5,936 nt of DNA from an uncultured Armatimonadota bacterium. GTDB taxonomy: Bacteria; Armatimonadota; Armatimonadia; Armatimonadales; Armatimonadaceae. Each line of letters begins with the position of its first letter. Position 1 is the first letter of the stretch. Below are positions 5,870 to 5,936 of this stretch, in pieces. The stretch covers positions 1 to 5,936 of the forward strand of contig CAIWTR010000438.1 of the NCBI GenBank assembly GCA_903915615.1. The letters run 5' to 3'. The notes beneath the pieces were generated by a model. It saw only the letters and a list, made by a program, of their open reading frames with translations. It did not search any database and was not told the DNA's origin. The translations under genes were made by a program, and so were the position numbers.

Positions 5870-5936
5870 CATCCCGGCGCACATCCTAAATATGGCAGAA
5901 AAACGCACATTTTCATCTGTACGTTGCTTTACACAC

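Noticed and set aside
5892..5936. Possible divergent plus-strand gene beginning ATG GCA GAA and open to the window edge
   Set aside because: Only 15 codons are visible, no ribosome binding site precedes the ATG, and no family motif can be seen.

Overview
This is a bacterial window of moderate GC content. All six genes I can support lie on the minus strand and are packed closely, so the window reads from right to left. The lineage cannot be fixed from the sequence. The small secreted c-type cytochrome and the AraC regulator/esterase pair resemble gene content seen in Armatimonadota and related environmental phyla, but this is a low-confidence guess.

Layout in transcription order (high to low coordinates). 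A short upstream region (5809-5936) holds a candidate operator. It is followed by an AraC-family regulator (5808-4804), an alpha/beta-hydrolase esterase (4829-4077, overlapping the regulator by 26 nt), recF (4038-2887) and a kynureninase (2887-1658, sharing one base with the recF stop). After a 108-nt gap comes an unrecognised 97-aa protein (1549-1256). After a 158-nt gap with its own likely promoter and a structured leader comes a secreted mono-haem cytochrome c-like protein (1097-507). The first four genes look like one translationally coupled transcription unit, although their functions (sugar-type regulation, ester hydrolysis, DNA repair, tryptophan catabolism) do not form an obvious pathway.

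The left end (1-536) is the unusual part. It is a tandem array of four copies of a unit of about 151 bp, starting at 1, 152, 303 and 453. Read on the minus strand, each unit carries the last nine codons and stop of the cytochrome gene, a small hairpin, and a strong intrinsic terminator (10-bp stem, 10-nt loop, U-rich tract). The copy nearest the gene is its real 3' end; the other three are extra 3' ends with no gene body. The array runs off the left edge of the window, so its full copy number is unknown. It is the best candidate here for something undescribed: a multiplied gene tail and terminator, a family of short RNAs, or an interspersed repeat that supplied the gene's C-terminus.
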